64,000 nucleotides of DNA from Pyrinomonadaceae bacterium (GCA_013811945.1 JACCUI010000255.1:1-64000); one strand, 5' to 3'. Positions 51,523 through 61,245 are shown, counted from the first letter of the stretch. Notes: a model not told the origin generated them from the sequence alone. Program-made: numbers and translations.

Positions 51523-52188
51523 GTGCTGAAGGTTGAGAACGTCTCGAAGGAGTATCCCACTCCTCGGGGGCCACTTAAGATAGTTTCCCACATCTCGCTC
51601 TCACTTTCTCGAGGCGACGCGTTGTCGATTATGGGTCCCTCCGGAAGCGGCAAGAGTACGCTGCTTTACATGATGGGTGCGCTCGAGCCACCCACGAGCG
51701 GCACAGTTACCCTTAACGGTAAGGATCCCTTTCAACTCAAGGAGAAAGACCTGGCTGCATTCCGCAATCGTGAAATTGGCTTCATCTTTCAGGACCACTG
51801 TCTCCTGCCGCAGTGTTCTGTGATCGAAAATGTTCTGACTCCGACGCTTGTTTCATCGAAAGACGGTCATGATAACGAACGCGCCCGGCTGTTGTTGACT
51901 GAGGTAGGATTAAAAGATCGCCTCGAGCACCGCCCGGCACAACTTTCCGGAGGCGAGAAGCAGCGGGTGGCCCTCGCTCGCGCTCTGGTTATGAAACCGC
52001 AACTGCTCTTGTGTGACGAACCAACTGGTAATCTCGATCACCAGGCAGCGGCGGTGGTTGCTTCCCTGCTCTTTGAGCTACACCAGCAACAGGAGACAAT
52101 TCTGGTGGTAGTGACTCACAACACCGAGCTGGCATCCAGATTTCCCCTCCGCTACGAGTTAATCGATCAACAACTCCGCCAACTCTGA
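51523..52188 (+). CDS. ABC transporter ATPase, LolD/MacB type
   Basis: A 221-residue ATPase. Walker A is GPSGSGKST (about residues 38-46), signature [15 protein letters not shown] (about 142-156), Walker [13 protein letters not shown] (about 162-173), and switch His in VVVTHN. The size and GNLD ending are typical for the LolD/MacB/FtsE group that powers mechanotransmission rather than classic transport. The GTG start follows GGAGGG closely. Its stop overlaps the ATG of the permease by one base (TGATG), so the two are co-translated. It is separated by 87 bases, including palindrome R4, from the glycosyltransferase. Confidence 0.92.
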   Translation: MLKVENVSKEYPTPRGPLKIVSHISLSLSRGDALSIMGPSGSGKSTLLYMMGALEPPTSGTVTLNGKDPFQLKEKDLAAFRNREIGFIFQDHCLLPQCSVIENVLTPTLVSSKDGHDNERARLLLTEVGLKDRLEHRPAQLSGGEKQRVALARALVMKPQLLLCDEPTGNLDHQAAAVVASLLFELHQQQETILVVVTHNTELASRFPLRYELIDQQLRQL

Positions 52189-55100
52189 TGACGACCGTGC
52201 AACTTCTACAGCGGAACCTCGCCTATTTCTGGCGTACTAATCTGGCCGTAGTCGCTGGCGTCGCGATTGCGGTGTCGGTGCTCGCGGGAGCGTTGCTCGT
52301 GGGAGATTCCGTGCGCGGCAGTTTGCGGGATATGTTCCTACAGCGACTGGGGAACACAGACTACGTAGTCACATCGGCAGGATTCTTCCGTGAACCACTT
52401 GCCGCGGATATTCAGAATCACAAGGAATTTGCCGGTGTGGGATTCGCTGCTGCTGCTCCGCTCATCGCTCTTGAAGGATCAATTACTCATGAGCCGAGCG
52501 GGAGGCTCGGCGGCGGCATTCATGTGTATGGAGTCGATGAGAAGTTCTGGGCTTTCCATGGGCAGCAGAATCGTGCGCCGGTGAATCGCGAGATTTTAGT
52601 CAGCGATGGTTTGGCTAGGGAGTTAGGCAGCAGCGAAGGCGATGCCTTGTTGCTCCGCGTGCAGAAGCCTTCTGAGATCCCAATCGAATCCCTGCACAGC
52701 AAGAAAGAAGACGTAGGTCGTACGTTACGCGTAACGATGCGGGAGTCGCTTTCGTCCGCAGCGCTGGGTGAGTTTTCCGTGCAACCTCAACAGAGCCCAA
52801 CGCGCGCGGTCTTCGTGCCATTGAAATTGCTGCAAAAGGATTTGGAACAGGAGGGCAAGGCGAATCTGATCCTAATCGCCGAAGCGTCACGAGCACAATC
52901 TACCGCAGACAAGAGCGCATCGCTTGAGAGGATTCTCAAGGACAAGACTTCTCTTGAGGATTATGGCATCACGCTGCGTCCGTTGGATGAGCAACGAGGT
53001 TTCTCGCTTGAACACGATAGCAAACTGCTGAATGACGCGCTGGCAGAAACCGCAAGCCAGACTGCCGGCCGGTTATCGATGAGTGTCACCCCCGTGTTTT
53101 CTTACCTTGCAAACAACATAGCTTCCGGTGAGCGTTCGGTTCCATATTCGCTAGTGACAGCGCTGGATGAGGAAAGCCTGAAAGAACTCAGACAGGGAGA
53201 AGAAGTTAAAGAGAGATGGGGCGCAGGGGGGACGGGGAGAGATGAGGAGCAAGGGAGGCAAGCCCCCGGTTCCAACATTTCTCAATCTCCGAATCACCCC
53301 GTCTCATCTCCTCCTATTCCCCCGATCATCCTCAACGACTGGGCTGCCCGTGAGCTCAGCGTTCGCGAAGGCGATCCAATTTCGATCGAGTATTATGTCT
53401 GGCACGAAGACGGGCGACTTGAGACTAAGACGGAACAGTTTCAACTCGCCGGCATCGTGGCGATTCTGGGCGCCGCTGCTGATCGGAATCTAGTCCCAGA
53501 GTATCCGGGAATCACCGGCTCGGAAAATCTCTCGGACTGGGACCCACCCTTCCCGGTCGACCTCGATCGCATACGCAAACAGGATGAAGATTACTGGGAC
53601 CGGTACCGCACCACGCCGAAAGCATTCATCCCTTTGAGTACAGCTCAGAAGCTGTGGCAGTCACGCTTCGGCAACTTGACCTCGCTGCGGTTGGTTCCCT
53701 CAGGAATACTACTGGCACAGGCGCTCGATAATTATCGGCAACACTTGAAGTCATCCATTGCTCCCGCGCACATGGGGTTCAACGTTATTCCCGCTCGGCA
53801 GCAGGGACTGGAAGCTTCGCGCGGAGCTACAAACTTCGGCGAGTACTTTCTTTATTTCAGTTTCTTCCTTGTTATCTCGGCACTGCTTCTGACTGCCCTG
53901 TTCTTCAAGCTGGGCGTCGAACAGCGTTTGCGCGAGATTGGGCTCCTGCAGGCGATTGGTTATCCGGCTTCACAGGTACGGAAACTGTTTCTTGTCGAGG
54001 GCATTGTCATTTCAATTGTCGGTAGTGTGATTGGACTGGCTGGGGCCCTGGCCTATGGCCAGTTGATGATGATAGGTCTGAGCACCTGGTGGGTGGAAGC
54101 CGTCGGAACTACGATGCTAAGGCTGCATATTGCTCCACTGTCGCTCTTAATCGGCGCAGTTGCGGGAGTCGTCGCGGCCCTGGTTTGCATCGTCTGGACC
54201 TTAAGACGATTGGGAAGAGCGTCCTCCCGCAGCCTTTTGATGGGAACTCTGGGAGGAGACGCGGCGACGCGGAGACACGGGGAGAAGGTGCGACGGAGAG
54301 ATGAGGCGGCACGACGAAGCGAAAATCGGGGTACAAGGAAAGACGAAGAAACGGAGACGAGGAGGGACGGCGATGAGAGGAATAACGGGATCAGATCGCC
54401 CCGTCGCCCCTTCTCCCTTTCTCCCCGTCTCTTGATTGCCTTCCTACTTACGCTCCTTGGACTTCTTCTACTTCTCCTGGCTTCATTCCAGGTCATCAGA
54501 CAGATCGTCGGATTCTTCGGTGGCGGCCTGCTGTTGCTGGCGGCCGCTCTTTGCTATCAATCCGTCTGGCTACGTGGCCACCGCGGGAAAGCGATTCATG
54601 GGACCGGCTGGTGGCCCGTTTCCCAGCTTGGGTTCAGAAATGCGACATACCATCCGGGACGAAGTGTTCTGTGTATCGCATTAATTGCTTCGGCTGCGTT
54701 CATCATCGTTTCTGTCGATGCATTCAGACGCCGCGAGGGCGCCTCTGAGCTTGACCGGAAATCAGGTAACGGAGGCTTTCCCTTGCTGGCCGATTCGCTA
54801 CTACCTTTGGTTCATGACCCAAACACGCACGACGGTCGAGAGGCTTTGAATCTTGCGGCAGAGGATTCCGCGTCCTCGCTTTCAACCGTCACCTTTACAC
54901 GCTTCCGGGTGCGCCCCGGCGAGGATGCCAGCTGTTTGAACCTTTACCAGCCGCGCAACCCAAGAATCATCGCCCCGACGGACGACTTCATTCAGAGCGG
55001 TCGCTTTGAGTTCCAAGACTCCCTCGCGGAGAGCAAAGAAGAGAAAGACAACCCGTGGCTGCTTTTGAATCGCGAATCTCCGGACGGCGCAATCCCGATC

Positions 55101-55817
55101 ATTGCGGATGCGAATTCACTCGGCTATGTTCTGCACCTCAAGCTCGGCGACGAATTCGTTCTGCAGCGTCAGAGCCGTCCGGTGCGGTTGCGTGTGGTGG
55201 GTTCCCTTGCCGATAGCATTCTTCAGAGCGAACTCGTGATGGCGGAAAAACATTTCCTGCGTCTCTTTCCTGAGCAGGAAGGTTACCGCTTCTTTTTGAT
55301 AGACACACCGGCCCCCAATAATTCATCTGTCCCGTCGTCTGCGCTTGCTACTACCCTCGAAGATCGTCTCTCGGATTTTGGTTTCGACGTGGTTCCGACA
55401 GGGGAGCGCCTCGCAAATTTCCATCGCGTCGAGAACACCTATCTATCCACGTTTCAGATGCTAGGTGGCCTGGGTCTGCTTCTGGGAACGTTGGGGATGG
55501 CTGCGGTATTGCTTCGAAACGTGCTGGAGCGACGGCGCGAACTGGCCTTGCTGCGCGCAGTCGGTTATAACTCCTCGCACTTCACGCTAATGGTAATTGC
55601 GGAGAATGCCCTGTTGCTTTTCGGTGGTCTGATCACGGGCACGGTCTGCGCGCTGCTGGCCATTGCGCCGGTATTCTTTGAACGAGGCGGTCGATTGCCG
55701 AATATTTCCCTGGGCTTGTTGCTGACGGGGGTATTTATATCTGGGCTGACCGCGTCCCTGATAGCTACCTGGGCTGCCCTGCGTTCGCCGTTGTTGCCGG
55801 CGCTGCGGGCAGAGTAA
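52188..55817 (+). CDS. Large FtsX-type ABC permease with two in-frame repeat insertions
   Basis: A 1209-residue permease of the MacB/LolCE-like class with two FtsX units. TM1 is at about residues 18-38 (LAVVAGVAIAVSVLAGALLV), followed by a large periplasmic domain, three helices at about 555-580, 597-622 and 645-668, a second set from about 750 (LLIAFLLTLLGLLLLLLASF) and the last three near 1095-1205. Residues about 342-379 and 689-748 are low-complexity, Gly/Glu/Arg-rich and encoded by palindromic repeats (53211-53324 and 54253-54431). They interrupt otherwise ordinary sequence, one in a periplasmic loop and one in a cytoplasmic linker. Probable substrate: a lipid-like molecule or the product of the upstream enzymes. 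Confidence 0.9.
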   Translation: MTTVQLLQRNLAYFWRTNLAVVAGVAIAVSVLAGALLVGDSVRGSLRDMFLQRLGNTDYVVTSAGFFREPLAADIQNHKEFAGVGFAAAAPLIALEGSITHEPSGRLGGGIHVYGVDEKFWAFHGQQNRAPVNREILVSDGLARELGSSEGDALLLRVQKPSEIPIESLHSKKEDVGRTLRVTMRESLSSAALGEFSVQPQQSPTRAVFVPLKLLQKDLEQEGKANLILIAEASRAQSTADKSASLERILKDKTSLEDYGITLRPLDEQRGFSLEHDSKLLNDALAETASQTAGRLSMSVTPVFSYLANNIASGERSVPYSLVTALDEESLKELRQGEEVKERWGAGGTGRDEEQGRQAPGSNISQSPNHPVSSPPIPPIILNDWAARELSVREGDPISIEYYVWHEDGRLETKTEQFQLAGIVAILGAAADRNLVPEYPGITGSENLSDWDPPFPVDLDRIRKQDEDYWDRYRTTPKAFIPLSTAQKLWQSRFGNLTSLRLVPSGILLAQALDNYRQHLKSSIAPAHMGFNVIPARQQGLEASRGATNFGEYFLYFSFFLVISALLLTALFFKLGVEQRLREIGLLQAIGYPASQVRKLFLVEGIVISIVGSVIGLAGALAYGQLMMIGLSTWWVEAVGTTMLRLHIAPLSLLIGAVAGVVAALVCIVWTLRRLGRASSRSLLMGTLGGDAATRRHGEKVRRRDEAARRSENRGTRKDEETETRRDGDERNNGIRSPRRPFSLSPRLLIAFLLTLLGLLLLLLASFQVIRQIVGFFGGGLLLLAAALCYQSVWLRGHRGKAIHGTGWWPVSQLGFRNATYHPGRSVLCIALIASAAFIIVSVDAFRRREGASELDRKSGNGGFPLLADSLLPLVHDPNTHDGREALNLAAEDSASSLSTVTFTRFRVRPGEDASCLNLYQPRNPRIIAPTDDFIQSGRFEFQDSLAESKEEKDNPWLLLNRESPDGAIPIIADANSLGYVLHLKLGDEFVLQRQSRPVRLRVVGSLADSILQSELVMAEKHFLRLFPEQEGYRFFLIDTPAPNNSSVPSSALATTLEDRLSDFGFDVVPTGERLANFHRVENTYLSTFQMLGGLGLLLGTLGMAAVLLRNVLERRRELALLRAVGYNSSHFTLMVIAENALLLFGGLITGTVCALLAIAPVFFERGGRLPNISLGLLLTGVFISGLTASLIATWAALRSPLLPALRAE
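53211..53324. repeat. In-frame palindromic repeat (family R5) in the permease gene, copy a
   Basis: The left arm contains GGGGACGGGGAGAGATGAGG; the right arm contains CCCCGTCTCATCTCCTCC. It is purine-rich then pyrimidine-rich on the coding strand, and encodes about 38 residues (VKERWGAGGTG and so on) in the periplasmic domain without breaking the frame. Confidence 0.85.
54253..54431. repeat. In-frame palindromic repeat (family R5) in the permease gene, copy b
   Basis: The left arm contains GACGCGGAGACACGGGGAGA; the right arm contains GCCCCTTCTCCC and TCTCCCCGTCTC. It encodes about 60 very basic and acidic residues (RRHGEKVRRRDEAARRSEN and onward) between two transmembrane regions. Arms are 35-40 bases, with an insert of similar word composition between them. 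Confidence 0.85.
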
Positions 55818-55854
55818 GAACTATTCCGACTCTGCTTGTAAGCTCGAGTATTAG

Positions 55855-55996
55855 TTCACGCAAAGACGCAAAAGGGGCAAAGTCGCAAAGAAAGCTGAGA
55901 AATAAAATGAGATCAAGTTAATGATTCCAGTAAGTCGAATGATCACATTTTCAATGCTGATCTTTGCGTCTTTGCCCCCTTTGCGTCTTTGCGTGA
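55855..55996. repeat. Palindromic repeat family R2, copy b
   Basis: TTCACGCAAAGACGCAAAAG pairs with CTTTGCGTCTTTGCGTGA. GGGGCAAAGTCGCAAAG and CTTTGCGTCTTTGCCCC form the inner stem, with an AT-rich loop. It follows the permease stop and may end the ABC operon's transcript. Confidence 0.87.
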
Positions 55997-56040
55997 TTAA
56001 CGTGATCCGCCTCACCCTTGGCCGCCCGATTAGATTTCGT

Positions 56041-56055
56041 GAGAGAGAGAGAGAG
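56041..56055 (+). repeat. GA microsatellite in the ribosome-binding region
   Basis: Fifteen bases of uninterrupted GA (7.5 units) ending five bases before the ATG of the beta-propeller gene. The tract itself provides the only purine-rich Shine-Dalgarno-like sequence. Confidence 0.9.
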
Positions 56056-56059
56056 CAAA

Positions 56060-57349
56060 ATGCGAAAACATATTTTCAGCTTCTCCCTGATCTTGGTTTC
56101 AATCACCGCGGCCTACGCTGAGAATTGGCCCCAGTGGCGCGGGCCGAATCTCAATGGCCTAAGCAATGAAACAAATCTTCCCATGAAGTGGACTACGGAA
56201 GAGAACGTCATCTGGAAACTGGCGCTGCCCGGCTGGAGCGGATCGACCCCGGTCATCTGGCGTGACCGAGTTTTTATGAACGTCGCCGATGGCAATGATC
56301 TCTTCCTTTGGAGCGTTGATCGCACCAAGGGTACGGTCCTTTGGAAAAAGTTGCTGGGTAGCGGCAACGTTAAGATGCTCAAACACAATATGTCGTCGCC
56401 CTCGCCGGTTACGAACGGCAAGAGCGTTTACGTCATGACCGGTACCGGGATTCTCAAAGGCTTTGATTTCAGCGGCAAAGAATTATGGTCGCGCGACATT
56501 CAGAAAGACTACGGCGAGTTTGGGCTGCAATGGGGCTACGCATCCTCGCCGCTGTTGTTTGAAGACGCACTTTATGTTCAGGTGCTACACGGTACGAAGA
56601 CGGACGATCCTTCCTACGTCCTGCGCATTGACAGGAGGAGCGGCAAGACTCTTTGGAAAGTTGAGCGTCCGACCAATGCAATAAGAGAATCGCCCGACTC
56701 CTATTCGACACCCGGCCTGTTACGATACGGCAAGACTGTGGAACTAGTGATTACCGGCGGCGATTGTGTCACCGGCCATGATTTAGTCAACGGCAACGAA
56801 CTCTGGCGCGCGAATGGCCTGAATCCTGACAACAATCCCGTTTATCGAATCGTCGCCTCGCCGGTGATATTCAACGACATTATTTATGTGCCGACACGTG
56901 TCAAGCCCTTGCTTGCCCTGCGCGCAGGCGGACGCGGAGATATCACCAGCTCGCATCTGCTCTGGTCTACCGTGAATGGGCCAGACGTCCCGACTCCGGT
57001 AACTGACGGAAAATATTTTTACGTCGTCAACGACAAGGGTATCGTCTGGTGCATGGACGCTAAGACTGGCGCGGAGATTTATGCCCAGCAGCGCCTCAAA
57101 CCAGGAACCTACAGCGGGTCGCCGGTCCTGGCGGATGGAAAGATCTACGTAACTAACGAAGAAGGGCTGACAACCGTGATCAAAGCTGGGCCGACCTTTG
57201 AAGTGTTAGCCGAAAACGCGCTCAATGATTATTGTCTTAGCTCGCCGGCGATTTCCGATGGGCAGATCTTCATTCGGACGGCAACAAATCTGTATTGCAT
57301 AGGGAAAAGCCAAAGACGTAGCTCGATCGCGCAGGATGAGGAGCGTTAG
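56060..57349 (+). CDS. Exported PQQ-like beta-propeller protein
   Basis: A 429-residue protein with a signal peptide (IFSFSLILVSITAAYA) and a beta-propeller of PQQ/BamB-type blades. NWPQWRGPNLNGLSNET is the family opening; repeats such as RTKGTVLWKKLL, FSGKELWSRDI, RRSGKTLWKVERP and DLVNGNELWRANG have the W-docking pattern. No PQQ-dehydrogenase catalytic Asp/Ca site is evident, so a scaffold or binding role is more likely than dehydrogenase. It is a paralogue of the gene at 61460-62698. The GA microsatellite before the ATG may vary expression. It follows the ABC operon after repeat R2b, so co-transcription is uncertain. Confidence 0.88.
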   Translation: MRKHIFSFSLILVSITAAYAENWPQWRGPNLNGLSNETNLPMKWTTEENVIWKLALPGWSGSTPVIWRDRVFMNVADGNDLFLWSVDRTKGTVLWKKLLGSGNVKMLKHNMSSPSPVTNGKSVYVMTGTGILKGFDFSGKELWSRDIQKDYGEFGLQWGYASSPLLFEDALYVQVLHGTKTDDPSYVLRIDRRSGKTLWKVERPTNAIRESPDSYSTPGLLRYGKTVELVITGGDCVTGHDLVNGNELWRANGLNPDNNPVYRIVASPVIFNDIIYVPTRVKPLLALRAGGRGDITSSHLLWSTVNGPDVPTPVTDGKYFYVVNDKGIVWCMDAKTGAEIYAQQRLKPGTYSGSPVLADGKIYVTNEEGLTTVIKAGPTFEVLAENALNDYCLSSPAISDGQIFIRTATNLYCIGKSQRRSSIAQDEER

Positions 57350-57421
57350 AGGCTCTGTCGGCGCACTCCAAGATTAGCTCTTTCCACTTAAGAATCACTG
57401 ATCCCTCGCGAGGTGGATGTT

Positions 57422-59095
57422 ATGTTTTCTCAAATTATGTGGCGACTCCGATTCCTGGTTGGGCTGGCATTGATGGCGGCGCTGACTACAACAGCGCTCG
57501 CACAAAATCCTCAACTCGGAAAAGTCGAATTTCAAACCTCCGGCTCAGAAAAAGCGCAAGCGCACTTCTTGCGCGGCCTAGCGGCGCTTCATTCATTTTG
57601 GTACGAAGAGGCGCTGGAAGCCTTTCGCGAGTCAACCAGGATTGAACCAGACTTCATGATGGGCTACTGGGGCGAGGCCATGGCCCACAATCACCCGCTC
57701 TGGTCGGAACAGGATACTTCGGCGGCGCGCGAGGTGATTAAGAAGATCAAACAGACACCCAACCTCACTGCGAGAGAGCGAGGGTACCTGGATGCAGTGA
57801 AGATGCTGTATGGCGAGGGCGACAAGCGTGCTCGCGACACAGCCTATTCAGCGGCCATGGAGAAGGTCTATGGCAACTATGCTACCGATCTTGACGCGGC
57901 GGCTTTCTATTCCTTATCGCTCCTCGGTTTGGTCAGATCGGAAGAGAAGAGCTACCGGTTACAGGCGCGTGCTGGAGCCATCGCTCTGGATGTTTATGAG
58001 AAAAACCCTAACCACCCAGGGGCAGCGCATTACATCATTCACGCCTTTGACGATCCTGAACATGCGATCCTCGCCCTGCCTGCCGCCCGTCGATATGCCG
58101 GCATCGCCCCGGAAGCTCATCACGCGCGTCATATGCCTTCGCACATCTTCCTGCAACTGGGGATGTGGGCTGAGGCAGCCACATCAAATGAGTCCGCATG
58201 GGAAGCTTCGGATTCCTGGATGAAACGCAAGAACCTTTCAACCAGCGTGCGTGACTACCACAGCCTCCACTGGCTTCTCTACGTTTACTTGCAGCAGGGC
58301 CGATACCGCAAAGCTGAAGAGTTAGTTACCCTGATGAAGAAAACTATGTCCGAGACGAGCTACGAGAATAAACTGCGGCCCGGGTATTACGAAAACAACT
58401 ACGCAAACATGGCCGCAGCTTTTATCGTTGAAACCGAACGTTGGGACCTCGCCTCAACCCTCTTCCCAGCTGCCGCCGGACAAGTTGCTGCAGCATCGCC
58501 AGAGCAGGGCGCACATGGTGCCCACGGTGGAGATCAGCCGGTTTCGAGTGATGGGTCCGCCAAGGTGCGCTCTTCGAACCGCAGTCAGAGGCTGCCGATT
58601 TTCGTACGTGGGTTGGCGACCGCACTGGGTGGTCCTGCAGCGGGTGAAGAGAATGTCGCTAAATCCGGAACCATATCTCGTGACAAGGAGTCTAAGACAA
58701 TTGGCGAACTGGAGATTGCTGCGGTCACCGCTTCGGTTAAGCGGGATCATGAGCAGGCGGCAGAGTTGATGAGGCAAGCGATTAAGCTCGAAGAAGAGAT
58801 GGGTCCACCTTCGGGTCCGCCCGGGCTCATCAAACCGGCACACGAACTTTTTGGCGAGATCCTCTTGCGAGCCGGTAAGCCTGAAGCTGCTGCTGAGCAG
58901 TTCAAAGTCTCGTTACTCCGGCAACCAAACCGGGCCCGTTCCCTACTCGGCGCGGCGCGGGCCGGGATGCAAAGTGGGGACCGGCGCGGAGCAGCGGCTG
59001 CCTATGCCAAACTCTTGGAACAGTGGCAATACGGGGACGAGGGGTTGCCGGAACTGCGCGAGGCTCGAGATTATTTGAAGAAGGCTCAGCCCTAG
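57422..59095 (+). CDS. Exported TPR-domain protein
   Basis: A 557-residue protein with a signal peptide (LVGLALMAALTTTALAQ). Helical repeats run the whole length: ALHSFWYEEALEAFRESTRI, then PNHPGAAHYIIHAFDDPEHA and HHARHMPSHIFLQLGMWAEA. The HxRHMPSHIF motif is a signature of a widespread but uncharacterised family of TPR proteins. An unusual Gly/Ser-rich stretch (about residues 355-430, starting AAASPEQGAHGAHGGDQP) interrupts the repeats and looks inserted. The ATG at 57422 follows GAGGTGGA. It lies 72 bases after the beta-propeller gene, so the two may work together at the envelope; the function is unknown. Confidence 0.85.
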   Translation: MFSQIMWRLRFLVGLALMAALTTTALAQNPQLGKVEFQTSGSEKAQAHFLRGLAALHSFWYEEALEAFRESTRIEPDFMMGYWGEAMAHNHPLWSEQDTSAAREVIKKIKQTPNLTARERGYLDAVKMLYGEGDKRARDTAYSAAMEKVYGNYATDLDAAAFYSLSLLGLVRSEEKSYRLQARAGAIALDVYEKNPNHPGAAHYIIHAFDDPEHAILALPAARRYAGIAPEAHHARHMPSHIFLQLGMWAEAATSNESAWEASDSWMKRKNLSTSVRDYHSLHWLLYVYLQQGRYRKAEELVTLMKKTMSETSYENKLRPGYYENNYANMAAAFIVETERWDLASTLFPAAAGQVAAASPEQGAHGAHGGDQPVSSDGSAKVRSSNRSQRLPIFVRGLATALGGPAAGEENVAKSGTISRDKESKTIGELEIAAVTASVKRDHEQAAELMRQAIKLEEEMGPPSGPPGLIKPAHELFGEILLRAGKPEAAAEQFKVSLLRQPNRARSLLGAARAGMQSGDRRGAAAAYAKLLEQWQYGDEGLPELREARDYLKKAQP

Positions 59096-59187
59096 ACAGG
59101 ACCTTGTTGCCACGGGTGCAGTGCTTAAGAATGACTGGACATCAGTCAAGTGTTCGATGACTTCTGAATAATTAGAAAGGCGCTTCG

Positions 59188-59266
59188 GGTTTCGTGATTT
59201 TTCGTGTCATTTCGTGGATCGTCTGCCCGTGGGCCAACACTCGATCCACGAAATCACACGAAGCAG
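59188..59266. repeat. Palindromic repeat family R1, copy f (inside-out)
   Basis: TTTCGTGATTTTTCGTGTCA and TTTCGTGGATC face CTCGATCCACGAAATCACAC across the loop TCTGCCCGTGGGCC, as in copy e. It lies in a 400-base gap (59096-59496) that otherwise holds only one arm of family R9 (near 59376-59404: CGATCGCTACTGCTCCTCGG). Confidence 0.82.
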
Positions 59267-59496
59267 CAGGAAAAAGACTGTGAAATCAATTGAGACACTT
59301 CACTAAGCGTGCTTCTTTCGAATAATCAATGGACCAGATTGCGCATCGCGTTTTCTGAGTTTGATCCAGACCTCGATCGCTACTGCTCCTCGGTTCTGTA
59401 GTTGAGTCGCCATCAAGAGTAGGTCTCAAGTCCAGACTAAGACAACTAACGTGTCATAAGGTCTTTGGTTTCTTAACTCTATATCAGGAGAATGCA

Positions 59497-61245
59497 ATGA
59501 ATAGACAAACTACTCTCCGAATCAGGGCGCTCGTGATCTGCGCCATGATCCTGGTCGCGTTTCACAGCGCTGCTCTTGGTCAGTATACGGCCCGGGACAA
59601 GGCCGCAAAGATCGACGAAGTGATGACGGCTGCAAATAAATATCGTCTCTTTAACGGGTCTGTGCTGGTGGCTGAAAATGGCAAGGTGATTTACCAAAAG
59701 GGTTTCGGCCTGGCAAACATGGAATGGAATATTCCCAATACACCCCAGACCAGATTTCGTCTCGGTTCGATTACAAAGCAATTTACTGCCGCGCTCATCT
59801 TACAACTCGTAGAGCAAGGAAAGATCGAGCTCGACGGCAAGATCACAGATTACCTGCCTGACTATCGCAAAGACACCGGCGAGAAAGTGACGGTTCATCA
59901 ACTACTCACCACACATCCGGCATTCCCAGCTATACCGGCCTGCCCGGCTTTCGTAATGATGTAAGTCGCTATCCATACACGGTTGACGACTTTGTCAAAA
60001 AGTACGCGAGCAAGGATGTGGAATTCGAGCCTGGCAGCAAGTTCTCCTATAACAACTCCGGTTACTTCCTGCTCGGGGCAATTATCGAAAAGGTAACCGG
60101 GCAAACCTATGAACAGGTTCTCAAGGAGAAGATTCTGAATCCTCTGGGTATGAAAAACGGGCTACGACCACCATGGAACAATCCTGGAGAAGCGCGCTTC
60201 AGGTTACGAAAAGAACGGCGAGGGTTATGTGAACGCACCCTATCTTGACATGTCTCTTCCCTACGCCGCCGGGTCATTGTATTCGACTGTGGAAGATCTC
60301 TACCTCTGGGATCAGGCGCTCTATACGGATCGCGTACTGTCAGCTGCGACGAAAGAACTCATGTATAGGCCCAATCTAAGCGACTACACTTATGGATGGG
60401 TCGTAACCAAAGCCAAGTTGGGAGCCGGGACAGAGAGGTGTGCATAAGATCACACACGATGGCGGCATTAATGGCTTCAACACCGTAATCGCCCGGTTTC
60501 CTGCCCAGAAACATCTCATCGCGCTTCTTGATAACACGTCGCAGGGCGCGAATTAGGGCCGGATCGAGCGAGAATTGACCAGTATCCTCTACAACCAACC
60601 TCACACCTTACCCAAAATGCCTTTGGCCGAGGTGCTGCACAAGACGATCACTGAAAAAGGGATTGAAGCCGGTCTGGCGCAGTATCGCGATCTAAAAGCA
60701 CGACAAGGGAGCGTTTTCGAATTCGGCGAACCGGAGACTAAACCAGCTCGGGTACCAGCTGCTGCAGGCGAGGAAACTCAAAGAGGCGGTCGAAGTATTC
60801 AAACTCAATGTGGAAGTATATCCCCAAGGATTCAACACCTACGATAGTCTCGGCGAAGCTTATATGATTAGCGGCATCACCGAACTCGCTATTCAGAATT
60901 ACAAGAAGTCGCTTGAATTGAACCCAGAAAATACCGGCGCTACGGAGATGCTCAAAAGGTTGGAGAACAAGTCGGTAGCTGTCGATCCCAAAACTTACGA
61001 CGCTTACGCCGGCGAGTATGAGGTGACTCCGACTTTTATGGTAAGGGTTTTCAAGGAAGGCGAAAAGCTTATGACTCAGGCCACCGGGCAACCTCCCTTC
61101 GAACTCTTTCCAGAAGCCGAGAATAGATTTTTCCTGCGGGTGGAAAATGCGAAAGTTACGTTCAACAGGGACGACAAAAGGTTCCGTCACCGGTCTGGTC
61201 ATTCACCAAGGTGGCCGAGATATGCCGGGAAAAAAGATCAAATGA
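59497..61245 (+). pseudogene. Serine hydrolase with TPR, five frameshifts and one nonsense codon
   Basis: Joining frames recovers a class-C beta-lactamase-like protein of about 580 residues with a signal peptide. GSITKQFTAA gives SxxK, and NNSGYFLLGAIIEKVTGQ the YxN region. HDGGINGFNT is the third motif, FNTYDSLGEAYMISGITELA a TPR unit, and GLVIHQGGRDMPGKKIK the end (TGA 61243-61245). Frameshifts lie near 59912, 60165, 60428, 60745 and 61185, and an in-frame TAG at 60554-60556 interrupts GAN-GRIEREL. The many lesions over the whole length show true decay and not sequencing error. It keeps an AGGAGA site before the ATG. This is another lost paralogue of the island's serine hydrolases. Confidence 0.88.
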
